A DNA stretch of 64,000 nucleotides, from NCBI GenBank assembly GCA_902493275.1, contig CABUOQ010000002.1:37540-101539 (forward strand), in the 5' to 3' direction. Both the position numbers and the translations under genes were made by a program. Of the stretch, positions 18,419 through 27,810 are shown one piece after another; the first letter of the stretch is position 1; every line of letters starts with the position of its first letter. Origin of the DNA: an uncultured Bacillota bacterium (GTDB lineage Bacteria > Bacillota_I > Bacilli_A > RFN20 > CAG-449). The notes under the pieces are model-generated. The model was given only the letters and a program-made list of their open reading frames with translations, had not been told where the DNA came from and made no database searches.

Positions 18419-18967
18419 TTATTCTCCTTTACAATTTAGCCAGACTTGTCTAGCTTTATTTTCATCATATAAGTAATAAATAATAGCTAATGCAAACTCA
18501 ATCGTATAATACATCGATTTCGCAGTTATAAAATTTTTAGCAATTACTACACCTTTATCCTTTTGATAGTTTCCTGAAATACAATATTTTTCAAACCCAG
18601 GAAAAATTGTATAATCTAAATTATTAAAGTATCCTTTTCTTCCCAAAAGATGAGGTGCTGCACAGATAGAAGCTACTAGTTTATCACTTTTTATGAATTG
18701 AGAAATAAGTAACTCAACCCGTGAATCTTCATTTAAAATCGTAAAAGCTGCTTTACCACCAGGTAAAATCAAATAATCATAATCACTTTCTTTTATCTCA
18801 TCAAGATATTTCTCTGCAATTATTTGATATCCAGACTTAGTAAAAACTTGCAATGTTTGCATCACTGATACTAAAGTGATTTCTTCACCAGCTCTTTTGA
18901 GAACATCAACGCAACTTAAAGCTTCTGTCTCTTCAAAATAATCACCTAATAAAATGATTCCTTTCAT
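18419..18967 (-). CDS. DJ-1/PfpI family protein
   Basis: 182 residues, the usual size. A Rossmann-like glutamine-amidotransferase fold is indicated by GIILLGDYFEETEA at the N-terminus (with the conserved Glu of EE-TEA), LILPGGKAAF, and the nucleophile-elbow SICAAPHLLGRKG with the reactive Cys. Family members act as deglycases, chaperones or ThiJ-like proteins; the exact activity cannot be told. It is the last gene of the leftward pcrA-gatC-gatA-gatB group, 14 bp after gatB, and is followed by a strong terminator. Confidence 0.88.
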   Translation of the reverse strand: MKGIILLGDYFEETEALSCVDVLKRAGEEITLVSVMQTLQVFTKSGYQIIAEKYLDEIKESDYDYLILPGGKAAFTILNEDSRVELLISQFIKSDKLVASICAAPHLLGRKGYFNNLDYTIFPGFEKYCISGNYQKDKGVVIAKNFITAKSMYYTIEFALAIIYYLYDENKARQVWLNCKGE

Positions 18968-18981
18968 TTACTTATCCTTCA

Positions 18982-20406
18982 TTATTTACTAGCTAATATC
19001 TCTTTGATAATATTAGAAACAATTTGTGGATTAGCCTTACCATGTGATTGTTTCATTACTTGACCAATTAAGAATCCAACAGCTCGATCTTTACCATTTT
19101 TAAAATCAATTATCGATTGAGGATTATTATCGACCACACTTAAGCATAAAGATTTTATTTCATCAACATTAGAGTTCTGTTTTAATCCTAATTGCTCTTG
19201 AATAATTGTTGGATTATCATTATTCTCTACCATTTTTTCAAACACTTTTCTACCTTGAGAATAACTTAAATCACCTTTTTCTATTAATGATAAAAGTTTA
19301 ACAATATTATCTGGAGTGACTTTAAACTTTTCAATATTAATTCCATTTTTATTAAGATAAGAAGCAACATCAACAGTTAAAAAATTCCATATTGATTTGA
19401 TTTGATTTGATAAACTAATACATTTATCAAAATAATTAGCCATCTCAAGCGATGTAAGAATCTGGTCTGCCTCATCCTCATTTAATCCTTTTTCAATGTA
19501 TCTTCTTTTTTTATTAGATGCTAATTCTGGGCATGTATTAATCGCATTTTGAACAAACTCATCGCTTAATTTAATTGGAACTATATTAGGTTCTGTAAAA
19601 TATTTATAATCAACCGAATCAGTTTTCTTTCTCATCAAGACGGTCTCTTTTTTCATCTCATCGAAACGACGAGTTTCTTGTTCAACAATTCCCCCAGATA
19701 AAAGAATTCTTGATTGACGTTTCATTTCAAAATCAATCGCGCGTTGCACATTATTCAAAGAATTTAAATTTTTAATTTCAACTTTGGTACCAAACTTTTT
19801 ACTTCCTACTGGGCGCAATGAAATATTTACATCGCATCTAAGTGACCCTTCTTCCATCTTACCATCAGAAACACCACTATATATCACTATTGACCGAATT
19901 TGTTCTACATACTTCATAGCTTCTAAGCCGTTTGACATCTCTGGTTTTGAAACTATTTCTACAAGTGGAGTTCCAGCACGATTATAATCAAGTAAAGAAT
20001 AATCCGCTAGATGGAGTTGCTTACAAGTATCCTCTTCCATATGTAATCTTTCAATACCGATTTTCTTTTTTCCTGAAGGAGTTGTAATTTCTACATATCC
20101 TTCTCTACCTATCGGTCTTTTATCTTGAGTTATTTGATATCCCTTAGGTAGATCAGAATAGAAATAATTTTTTCTATCAAACCATAATTCATGATCTATT
20201 TGCATATTTAGCGCATTAGAAACACGAATAGCGTTAATTACAGCTTGCTTATTTACGACTGGCATAGTTCCAGGAAACGCCATATCAACTGGAGTAACCA
20301 AAGTATTAGGCATTTCACCAAAACGATTAGGTGAAGATGAAAACATCTTAGTTCTTGTTTTCATTTCAACGTGAATTTCTATACCAATAACTGCTTCAAA
20401 GTTCAT
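18982..20406 (-). CDS. gatB: Asp/Glu-tRNA amidotransferase subunit B
   Basis: 474 residues, full length. GatB activates the glutamate (or aspartate) of mischarged tRNA and converts it to amide with ammonia from GatA. Seen are the N-terminal VIGIEIHVEMKT motif, LPKGYQITQ, the LRCDVNISLRP segment and the C-terminal Yqey-like tRNA-binding tail ending SNIIKEIL. Its ATG is 1 bp after the gatA stop. Because asnS is present in the same window, the complex is likely needed mainly for Gln-tRNA(Gln). Confidence 0.97.
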   Translation of the reverse strand: MNFEAVIGIEIHVEMKTRTKMFSSSPNRFGEMPNTLVTPVDMAFPGTMPVVNKQAVINAIRVSNALNMQIDHELWFDRKNYFYSDLPKGYQITQDKRPIGREGYVEITTPSGKKKIGIERLHMEEDTCKQLHLADYSLLDYNRAGTPLVEIVSKPEMSNGLEAMKYVEQIRSIVIYSGVSDGKMEEGSLRCDVNISLRPVGSKKFGTKVEIKNLNSLNNVQRAIDFEMKRQSRILLSGGIVEQETRRFDEMKKETVLMRKKTDSVDYKYFTEPNIVPIKLSDEFVQNAINTCPELASNKKRRYIEKGLNEDEADQILTSLEMANYFDKCISLSNQIKSIWNFLTVDVASYLNKNGINIEKFKVTPDNIVKLLSLIEKGDLSYSQGRKVFEKMVENNDNPTIIQEQLGLKQNSNVDEIKSLCLSVVDNNPQSIIDFKNGKDRAVGFLIGQVMKQSHGKANPQIVSNIIKEILASK

Positions 20407-20407
20407 A

Positions 20408-21871
20408 TTATTTCATCACCCTTTCCGCGGTTATGCCTTTTAAAGATGTTGTATCTTCAAGGGCATAAGCAATATTTAATAAGTTACCTTCATCAAACGC
20501 CTTTGCAGTAAGATTTGCTGCAAAAGGAAATTTATTATCTAAGCCTATTGGAAGAGATATTGAAGGTAAACCGCCAAAATTACCAATTGCCATATGATTT
20601 TCAGCAATCAAGTACGTTGCAGACATCTTATCTGCACCACCGCCTTCAAATGAATTTCTTGCATTAGAAACACATGGTAAATATATCGCGTCATAATCTT
20701 TTAAAACTTCATTTATTTTATCAACAATTAATCTTCTAGCTTTTTGAGCTCTAAAGAATAATTCACTTTGATTCTCTTTAAACAAAGAAAATGAACCAAT
20801 TACAAATCTTCTCTTAATAAGTTCAGAAAAGCCTTGAGTTCTAGCTTTTATCATAACTTCTTGATATGTCATTTCTCCACCAACTCTCGGACCAAATTTA
20901 ACTCCATCAAGATTGGCATTATTTGAAGTTGCTTCCGCACAAGAAATAACTAAATATGTTGGAAGAATTGCCTCTAATAAATTTAAAGGGAATGAAATTG
21001 TATCTACAATTGCTCCTTTATTTTTTAAATTGTCTATGCTCTTATTAAAAGTTTCTTTAATGATTTCAGATTCAACAGAATCAACAACTTCTTTAAGAAC
21101 CGCTATTTTTTTATTTTTAATATCGCCTGTTAATTTTTCGTGATATTTTTCTACTTTTTGATAAGAGGATGTTGCATCTTTATCATCGTGTCCTGCTAAA
21201 AGTTCTAAAGCATATGCGGCATCTTTCACACTTCTAGTAAAATATCCTACATGATCTAATGAGGCAGCAAATGGAAATAAACCATATCTAGATATTCTCC
21301 CCCAACTTGGCTTAAATCCTACTAATCCAGCATATGAAGCTGGTTTTCTTACTGAATCACCTGTATCTGAGCCTAATGCAAAAGGAATTATGCCACTTGC
21401 CATAGCACTTGCAGAGCCACATGAAGAGCCCCCGACCATATATTTATGCGTTGGATCATAAGGATTATATGTCGTTCCTAAATGTCCAGTAACTCCTGAA
21501 CCGCCCATTGCTAATTCATCAAGTGTTGTTTTAGCAATTAAAACAGCCTTTGCATCTTTTAATTTTGTAATGACTGTCGCATCAAACACAGGAACATAGT
21601 CTTTAAGAATATTACTTGATCCCGTAGTCAAAATATTTTTTGTTGAAAAATTATCTTTAGCTACAAAAGGAATTCCCCAAAACATATTATCAACTTCAGG
21701 TTCAACTAAGGTAGATGCAAATTCTAAAGCTTCCTTTTCACAAATAGTTTCAAAAGCATTATTTTGATCTCTTTTTGCCTTTTCAATAGCTTCCTTTGTT
21801 AAAGTAAGAGGTGTTACTTTTTTTTCAACTAATAAAGTATGTAATTCTTCAATCGTCATATCTAAATACAT
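20408..21871 (-). CDS. gatA: Asp/Glu-tRNA amidotransferase subunit A (glutaminase)
   Basis: 487 residues. Amidase-signature enzyme that releases ammonia from glutamine and channels it to GatB. The Ser-cisSer-Lys triad is visible: Lys in FVAKDNF (about 80), and the Gly/Ser-rich GGSSCGSASAMASG loop with DTGDSVRKPA after it. The ATG is 1 bp after the gatC stop. The order gatC-gatA-gatB is standard. Confidence 0.97.
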   Translation of the reverse strand: MYLDMTIEELHTLLVEKKVTPLTLTKEAIEKAKRDQNNAFETICEKEALEFASTLVEPEVDNMFWGIPFVAKDNFSTKNILTTGSSNILKDYVPVFDATVITKLKDAKAVLIAKTTLDELAMGGSGVTGHLGTTYNPYDPTHKYMVGGSSCGSASAMASGIIPFALGSDTGDSVRKPASYAGLVGFKPSWGRISRYGLFPFAASLDHVGYFTRSVKDAAYALELLAGHDDKDATSSYQKVEKYHEKLTGDIKNKKIAVLKEVVDSVESEIIKETFNKSIDNLKNKGAIVDTISFPLNLLEAILPTYLVISCAEATSNNANLDGVKFGPRVGGEMTYQEVMIKARTQGFSELIKRRFVIGSFSLFKENQSELFFRAQKARRLIVDKINEVLKDYDAIYLPCVSNARNSFEGGGADKMSATYLIAENHMAIGNFGGLPSISLPIGLDNKFPFAANLTAKAFDEGNLLNIAYALEDTTSLKGITAERVMK

Positions 21872-21872
21872 A

Positions 21873-22169
21873 TTATCCCACCACCTTTGGAAGTTTTATT
21901 TGTCCATCGACAACATCTTTTGCGTTTTTTAATACTTCATCGCGAGATAAAGTTTCACTTTCAATATCTTCTCTAAGATAATCAACTTCACATGGAAAAG
22001 GAAATGTCATCGGTTCCACTTCATCAATGCCTTCAATTTTTCCAATTAATTCCATCTGTTTAGTTAAGATATCGAATTCATTCAAAAGCGTTTGATATTC
22101 TTCGTCTTTCATTTCAAACATTAAATTACTAGCGCATTTTTTTAATAATTCTAAATCTATTTGACGCAT
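21873..22169 (-). CDS. gatC: Asp/Glu-tRNA amidotransferase subunit C
   Basis: 98 residues. Small helical belt protein that stabilises GatA on GatB. The MTFPF-x(n)-LRED element and the late A-x-x-V-x-x-G-x-I-x-x-P-x-V-V ending are typical. A GGAGG-type site (AGGAGG) lies just before the ATG; the pcrA stop is 9 bp upstream, so pcrA-gatC-gatA-gatB form one transcription unit. The ligA gene often found between pcrA and gatC in Bacilli is absent. Confidence 0.94.
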   Translation of the reverse strand: MRQIDLELLKKCASNLMFEMKDEEYQTLLNEFDILTKQMELIGKIEGIDEVEPMTFPFPCEVDYLREDIESETLSRDEVLKNAKDVVDGQIKLPKVVG

Positions 22170-22178
22170 TTTAACCTC

Positions 22179-24383
22179 CTAATTATATAATTTCTTTATC
22201 TTAAAATGATTGCTCAATAAAGTTTTATTTCCATATTCTGAATTTTCAAATTCAACTTCGATTAATTTATCCGATAAGACCTTTTTTACCACTCCCACGC
22301 CAAATTGTTCATGAGACAACTTATCACCAACATACCATTTATCAACTCCATTAGTTTTATTAATAGCTGGAGCGACATTCACATTTACTTTTTTATTATT
22401 TAGATTTATTTTTAACGGATTAATATATTTTGATTTAATTTGACTATAGTTTTTAACATTAATACCGGCCTCTTTTAAGAATTGTGAAGGTCTTAAATAA
22501 CCGCTATTAACATAAGAGAAATCTTGATTACAAGTGATATATAATTTCTTTTTAGCTCTAGTTATTGCCACATAAGCTAATCTTCTTTCCTCTTCAATTC
22601 CTTGGGCACGTTCATCTATCGCTCTTTTAGAAGGGAAGACATCTTGATTAAACCCATAGATAAATACACTATCAAATTCCAATCCTTTAGCGGTATGAAC
22701 AGTCATTAAAGAAACATAATTACCTTCATTTATTTCATCTGTAGATGACTGTAACACGGCATTAGTTACAAAATCTTCAAAACTAGCATCCTTATTAGCG
22801 GTGAAGAATAAGCTTATAGTTCCCATCAATTCTTTGACGTTATCTACTCTATCATCTCCATCTTCTTCTTTTTTTAAGTAAGAATAATATCCGATTCTCT
22901 CTAAGAAAGCATTAATCAATTCTCGAAATTCACTGCTTTTATTCTTTTGTAATAGTTCCTTAGTTTTTTCGATTTCTTCTACCATCTTAGTTAAAGCATT
23001 AACTTTAGTGGTATTTAATTCTATTTTATCACTATTTTCTTTAATCAATAAGTATAAACTAACCCCATATTTATCTGCATTCTCTTTTAATTTATCTAAG
23101 CTTGTTGGCCCAATATTTCTTTTAGGAACATTAATAATTCTCTCCAAAGATTGATCGTCCAAAATATTAATAAAGATATTTAAATATGAAATGACATCTT
23201 TAATTTCACGTCTTTGATAGAATTTTAATCCTCCAAATAAACGATAAGGAATTCTTCTAAGAGCAAATTGACTTTCAATTTCACGGGTTAAATAGTTACT
23301 GCGATATAAAACGGCAAATGAGTTATATGTCGCTTTATGATTTTTAACCAATTCATCAATTGTACTTGCTACATATGAAGCTTCCTCACCAACTGTTCTC
23401 GCATTTATAAAAGTTATTTCCTGTCCATCTGGGTTAACCGCAAATAAATCTTTTTTTATTCGGTCTAAATTATTATCAATTAATCGATTCGCACAAGTTA
23501 AAATATTTTTACTTGAGCGATAATTATTATGCATAATAATAGTTTCAACATGTGCGCCTTTAAAAAAACTATTTATTTTATTTTCAAGATCTAACATGAT
23601 TTTATTATTTGCACCACGCCAAGTATATATTGTTTGATCAGGATCACCTACGACATATAGATTCGTATCCTTATTCATCAATAGCGAAATCAAATAAAAT
23701 TGTACATCATCGATATCTTGAAACTCATCGACCAAAATATGTTTATATTTTTTAGAAACATTCTCTTTAATACCATTTCTCGTATCTTCAAGAATCTCTA
23801 TCGACTTTAAAAGTAAGTCGTCAAAATCTAACGAAGCCGTCTTTTTCAAAACAGCGGTATATTCCTTAAAATAGCCCAAGAATTCATTTATCAATGGATT
23901 AGGATAATGTGTGCCTTCTAAATCTTTAAATTGCAAGCCTTCATTCTTTTTACTTCCTATCCAAGATAGACATTCTTTTATCTGTGGATCATTTTTGGCC
24001 TTACCATGACCAACAAAAATATTTTTCATAATTTGACGTTGATCATCTTCATCAATAATTGTAAAATTTCTTGGATAATCTATAACTTCTGCATATTTTC
24101 TCAAAAATTTTGCGCACCAAGAATGGATAGTACTTAAGTCCATGTATTCACTACCTGGAATTAATTTATTCACTCGATCTTTAATTTCTTTTGCTGCCTT
24201 ATTGGTAAAAGTGATACCTAATATTTGATATGGCATAATACTCTTTTGAGAAATAAGATACGCTATACGATAAGTAAGTACCCTAGTTTTACCAGATCCT
24301 GCTCCAGCAATTACCTTGATATATTGTTTATCACAAGTCACTCCTTGTAATTGTTCCTCATTTAAATCTTCTTTAAAATTCAT
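22179..24383 (-). CDS. pcrA: ATP-dependent DNA helicase PcrA (UvrD/Rep family)
   Basis: 734 residues. 3'-5' helicase for repair and for clearing replication and transcription blocks. Motifs: Walker A AGAGSGKT (26-33), GITFTNKAA, Walker B LVDEFQD, motif III VVGDPDQTIYTWRGA, motif V MTVHTAKGLEFD and motif VI RRLAYVAITRAKKKL. The C-terminal about 50 residues (GDKLSHEQFGVGVV) are the Tudor-like PcrA tail that binds RNA polymerase. First gene of the operon, behind an extended -10 promoter that is embedded in a perfect inverted repeat. Confidence 0.97.
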   Translation of the reverse strand: MNFKEDLNEEQLQGVTCDKQYIKVIAGAGSGKTRVLTYRIAYLISQKSIMPYQILGITFTNKAAKEIKDRVNKLIPGSEYMDLSTIHSWCAKFLRKYAEVIDYPRNFTIIDEDDQRQIMKNIFVGHGKAKNDPQIKECLSWIGSKKNEGLQFKDLEGTHYPNPLINEFLGYFKEYTAVLKKTASLDFDDLLLKSIEILEDTRNGIKENVSKKYKHILVDEFQDIDDVQFYLISLLMNKDTNLYVVGDPDQTIYTWRGANNKIMLDLENKINSFFKGAHVETIIMHNNYRSSKNILTCANRLIDNNLDRIKKDLFAVNPDGQEITFINARTVGEEASYVASTIDELVKNHKATYNSFAVLYRSNYLTREIESQFALRRIPYRLFGGLKFYQRREIKDVISYLNIFINILDDQSLERIINVPKRNIGPTSLDKLKENADKYGVSLYLLIKENSDKIELNTTKVNALTKMVEEIEKTKELLQKNKSSEFRELINAFLERIGYYSYLKKEEDGDDRVDNVKELMGTISLFFTANKDASFEDFVTNAVLQSSTDEINEGNYVSLMTVHTAKGLEFDSVFIYGFNQDVFPSKRAIDERAQGIEEERRLAYVAITRAKKKLYITCNQDFSYVNSGYLRPSQFLKEAGINVKNYSQIKSKYINPLKINLNNKKVNVNVAPAINKTNGVDKWYVGDKLSHEQFGVGVVKKVLSDKLIEVEFENSEYGNKTLLSNHFKIKKLYN

Positions 24384-24398
24384 AATATTTCTTTCAAC

Positions 24399-24417
24399 AT
24401 TATGATTATATCATAAT
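24399..24417 (-). promoter_or_regulatory. pcrA extended -10 promoter within an inverted repeat
   Basis: On the minus strand TGATATAAT (24405-24413) is an extended -10, about 22 bp before the pcrA ATG. The whole element sits in ATTATGAT-3nt-ATCATAAT, a perfect dyad with 8-bp arms. A repressor dimer bound here would block the promoter; alternatively the symmetry is chance in AT-rich DNA. Confidence 0.45.
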
Positions 24418-24444
24418 CACTCATTATTAAATATAAAATAAGAA

Positions 24445-24849
24445 TCAAAAATAATTTTGATAATGAGTAATTTCTTTTTGACCAATTATTTCTTCTTTAA
24501 CCATTTTATTTTCAATTATAAATAAAGTAGGTACAAAATGAATTTTAATATCTAGATAATTCTTTAATTCCACATTACTTTTATCAAAATCAACCATAAA
24601 ATCAGCATTTTTTACATCAATATAATATAAATTGTGATTTAAAGAGGGCTTTTTTTTAATAAAAAAGACTTTTACATTGCGACATGATAAACATGAATCT
24701 AAATAAAAAAGGACATAATATCTTTCTTCTTTTTGCAAAAAAATATTTTCAATATCAATTATATTTTCATCATGTACAACCGCCTCATTATTTTTAAGAT
24801 TACATCCAAACATAAGCAAAACTATTATTCCTAAAAGCAATATCTTCAT
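24445..24849 (-). CDS. Small lipoprotein with thioredoxin-like CxxC motif
   Basis: 134 residues from the preferred ATG at 24849; an ATG 15 bp earlier also opens the frame, but GGAGAG then lies inside the coding sequence at the right distance for the second ATG. From that start, a hydrophobic signal ends in lipobox MFGC (Cys16). The mature part has strand-CLSC-helix and later FVPTLFII (cis-Pro-like) in the order of a thioredoxin fold, so it may be an extracytoplasmic thiol oxidoreductase or bacteriocin-type transport accessory protein. No partner is adjacent. The family assignment rests on the motif order only. Confidence 0.65.
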   Translation of the reverse strand: MKILLLGIIVLLMFGCNLKNNEAVVHDENIIDIENIFLQKEERYYVLFYLDSCLSCRNVKVFFIKKKPSLNHNLYYIDVKNADFMVDFDKSNVELKNYLDIKIHFVPTLFIIENKMVKEEIIGQKEITHYQNYF

Positions 24850-24919
24850 TATTCTTCTCTCCATTTAATAAATATTGACTTTTTAAGTAAATTAAAATCA
24901 AATGTGATAAAATAATTAT

Positions 24920-25831
24920 ATGAAAAGACATTTTGATATTAAGAACTTATGTTTAATTTCTATAATGACATCCATAAACATAATTTTTGTCATCTTAAAT
25001 TTATTTTTTTCATTATTTTCGTTAATAATTTTAATTGGCATTCCTTTAGGTGCAACCATTATAAAACTTAAAGTTAGCACTAAATATCAATTAATCTATT
25101 TATTATCTTCAATTTTAATATGCAGTTTAATCGATTTTCAAATTTCTCTATTTTATATTATTCCTGGACTTATAACTGGGTTTATCTTTGGATTACTAGT
25201 AAATAAAAAAGTGCATGGATTTTTAATAATTATCATCACCTCACTTTTTAACATTATTCTTCAATGGTTATCATTCTATATAATTAAATATTTATTTAAT
25301 GCCGATATGATATCCTTCTTTGCCAATTTATTCGGTGTATCGTTATCTAGATTTAAAGATATTTATCTTGTATTTTTATTTTTAATAAGTTTGATTCAAA
25401 TGCTTTTTTCTTATTTTGTAATTGAAGAAGAAATAAAAAAATTTAATTATAGTATCGATGAAAATTATTCAATATTCTATATAATTTTTTCAATGGGATT
25501 ATTCTTTTCACTTTTAGGGATTATCGTTCTTATTAATAAATCTATCGGTTATTTATTTTCTTCGCTAGGAATGTTATTTAATGGTTATCTGCTATTATAT
25601 TTATTTAAATATCGTTGTAAATTAATTAATTATTCAATTATTGCTACTTATGTTTTAACTTTTTTCATCAGTCTATCCATTTTCAATAAAATAAATGATA
25701 TTAGTTTATTATTTACATTTTTTTCTCTTACATCTTCTTTAAATGGTGTTATATTTATAATATACGTAACTATAATAAGAAAAGAAAAAATTACTTCTTT
25801 ACTATTTAATAAAATAGATAAAAAGAGATAA
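24920..25831 (+). CDS. Polytopic membrane protein, DUF2232/YybS-like
   Basis: 303 residues with about eight hydrophobic helices across the whole length and hardly any soluble part. The LFYIIPGLITGFIFGLLV segment resembles the conserved part of YybS/DUF2232 membrane proteins, whose role is unknown. TTGACT lies 45 bp upstream, but no Shine-Dalgarno precedes the ATG, which may be leaderless or nearly so. It starts a rightward group of three membrane-protein genes. Confidence 0.7.
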   Translation: MKRHFDIKNLCLISIMTSINIIFVILNLFFSLFSLIILIGIPLGATIIKLKVSTKYQLIYLLSSILICSLIDFQISLFYIIPGLITGFIFGLLVNKKVHGFLIIIITSLFNIILQWLSFYIIKYLFNADMISFFANLFGVSLSRFKDIYLVFLFLISLIQMLFSYFVIEEEIKKFNYSIDENYSIFYIIFSMGLFFSLLGIIVLINKSIGYLFSSLGMLFNGYLLLYLFKYRCKLINYSIIATYVLTFFISLSIFNKINDISLLFTFFSLTSSLNGVIFIIYVTIIRKEKITSLLFNKIDKKR

Positions 25832-25849
25832 TACTAACTTAGGAGCCTT

Positions 25850-26119
25850 ATGATTAAATTATTTAACCTTTTCAAATATGGATTTATCACTATCTTTACA
25901 TCTCCCCTATGGATATTATTTTTTATCTATAGCATTTTAAAATGCTTAGTATTATTTATTTATAATTTATTTAAAAATATTATTTTATTTTTCTGTGGTA
26001 AAGAGATATTTTTCACTAAAGAAGATAAAGCAATTGAAATTTTAAAAGTCAAAGAATCAGAAGATTTAGAAAAGAAAAAACTGGAGGCATTAAATGATGC
26101 TGAACAACTCACTAATTAA
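25850..26119 (+). CDS. Small membrane protein of unknown function
   Basis: 89 residues: two hydrophobic stretches (about 10-30 and 35-50) followed by a charged, Lys/Glu-rich cytoplasmic tail. AGGAG is 4 nt before the ATG. Its end overlaps the next gene by 26 bp, which supports co-translation with it. I do not recognise the family. Confidence 0.6.
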   Translation: MIKLFNLFKYGFITIFTSPLWILFFIYSILKCLVLFIYNLFKNIILFFCGKEIFFTKEDKAIEILKVKESEDLEKKKLEALNDAEQLTN

Positions 26120-26720
26120 GATAGTTCTTTCCGAACGCGATAAAAAAATTCTTGTAATCATCTTTTTGGTTTTTCTTTTGCTTGTTCTTCTTTTTGGTAT
26201 TTTAAATCGCTTATTAAATTCATATATGAAAAAAGAAGGAAAAAAAATCGATCAATATCTTGCTGGATATGTTAAATATAAATTTGTTAATAACACTAAA
26301 GAATACTGCAAAATCGGTTTTCAAAAAAATCAACTTCTTTTGTTTAAACAGCTTCTTTTTCCAACGATTTTAGCAACCATAAGTTTAATTGCCTTTGCTA
26401 TTTTTTGTTCAATTCGCGATTTAAAATGGGATTATATCGGTCAAGTTTATGCGGATATGTTTTTTAAATTAAGCGCTCCAACAACTAAAATATTTGGTAT
26501 AACTGTCTTCTCAAGTTGGCCTCATATCGTTCCTGGAAGTATTGTTTTTCATGGAGATTTAGATGGAATTGTCGCCTATATTTTTCTTATATGTCTAATC
26601 GTAAGTGCAATTACAATAATATTATCCACCATCAAATTTATCGCTCGTGAAAATAGAATAAAAAAGACAAGTAAAAAGATTTTTGAAACAAATCTTGACT
26701 TGCCTATTAACATTGATTAA
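26094..26720 (+). CDS. Membrane protein of unknown function
   Basis: 208 residues with an N-terminal helix (about 18-42), further helices at about 90-108 and 162-182, and an external part between the last two containing WPHIVPGSIVFHGDLDGI. CTGGAGG is well placed before a double ATG. It overlaps the preceding small gene and ends 6 bp before the convergent gene. I recognise no family; it probably works with its two upstream membrane neighbours. Confidence 0.65.
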   Translation: MMLNNSLIKIVLSERDKKILVIIFLVFLLLVLLFGILNRLLNSYMKKEGKKIDQYLAGYVKYKFVNNTKEYCKIGFQKNQLLLFKQLLFPTILATISLIAFAIFCSIRDLKWDYIGQVYADMFFKLSAPTTKIFGITVFSSWPHIVPGSIVFHGDLDGIVAYIFLICLIVSAITIILSTIKFIARENRIKKTSKKIFETNLDLPINID

Positions 26721-26726
26721 TTAAAT

Positions 26727-27803
26727 TTATAAATTTCTATATATATTTTCTAACGTTTCATTAGGATTAATTATCAAAGATAATTTTCCTTTTTGATTTA
26801 AACTCAAATATGGTTTTACAACAAAGGTAGTATCATCACCATTTAAGCAACTCCCGCTACTAGTTAAATATCCACCCAATTCGCGAATATATTCATTTTT
26901 ATCTTGTTTAGAAATTATAGAATCTCCACCATATAATTCACCATGTTGACCTTTAGATAGGTAATATGAAGATGTAATGCCCTCATTATTTTCATCTAAA
27001 TATAAAAAGTAATTTGCACTTTGTAAAAAAGCATCTTGTAATGAAGTGGCTACATAATATGTTAATCCTTCTAATTTATTTTCAAATTTTTCTACTCCAT
27101 TACCCATAATAACAAAATCATAGTATGTCTTCGGTAATATTGCATTATCGCTAACAGAAATAACTAAGCATGGAGATGAATCCTTACTCTTAATTTGTAT
27201 CTTTTTTCTTTTACCAGCTTTATCTGGCAAAGAATAAATTGTCTCACTTATCCCTTCAGCGGAACGAATCTTTAAAGCTCGATGAGGATTATAAATATCT
27301 TCAATATTAATCAATTCTGAGAATAACAAATAATCACCTTTTTCTAAAGACGATAGTTTTATTCCCCCATCTAAATAGTTACCTTTTACTTCTTTAGTAA
27401 TATCTAATCCGCTGATATATTTAGATGAGACATTAATTAATGATATTTGATTGTATGAAGAATATGATGCCACATCTATTCGTCGATTACTTAAATGTAA
27501 ATAATCTCCATATATCCCATAATCATATACATCTTCAGTGAGATAATTATCATTTTCATCTTTTAAAACATATTTATTATAAAGTGTTAAACTATCTTTT
27601 CGCGAATTACCATTTAAAGAAATTATATCAGTATCTTCGACTTTCTTAGATACTCTATCAATAATTGTCGAAACTAATTCAAAGGCAAAAAAACCAATAA
27701 GAAGAACATCAATAGCTATTAATAGTCCTCTTATTCTTCTTTTTGATTTCACTTTCCTAATAAGATTTTCTTCTTGAGTTGAATTTTGAATTTCTTCCGC
27801 CAT
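26727..27803 (-). CDS. Single-pass membrane protein with large extracytoplasmic domain, unknown
   Basis: 358 residues. A charged cytoplasmic head (1-26, many K/R), one membrane helix (about 27-47), then about 310 residues outside the membrane. This domain is beta-rich with many Tyr/Asn/Ser and a Gly-rich KGQHGELYGGDS segment, but no catalytic motif that I know. It lies 7 bp after the asnS stop, so it may be cotranscribed. A bitopic regulator or envelope protein is possible; nothing more can be claimed. Confidence 0.7.
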   Translation of the reverse strand: MAEEIQNSTQEENLIRKVKSKRRIRGLLIAIDVLLIGFFAFELVSTIIDRVSKKVEDTDIISLNGNSRKDSLTLYNKYVLKDENDNYLTEDVYDYGIYGDYLHLSNRRIDVASYSSYNQISLINVSSKYISGLDITKEVKGNYLDGGIKLSSLEKGDYLLFSELINIEDIYNPHRALKIRSAEGISETIYSLPDKAGKRKKIQIKSKDSSPCLVISVSDNAILPKTYYDFVIMGNGVEKFENKLEGLTYYVATSLQDAFLQSANYFLYLDENNEGITSSYYLSKGQHGELYGGDSIISKQDKNEYIRELGGYLTSSGSCLNGDDTTFVVKPYLSLNQKGKLSLIINPNETLENIYRNL

Positions 27804-27810
27804 AAGACAC

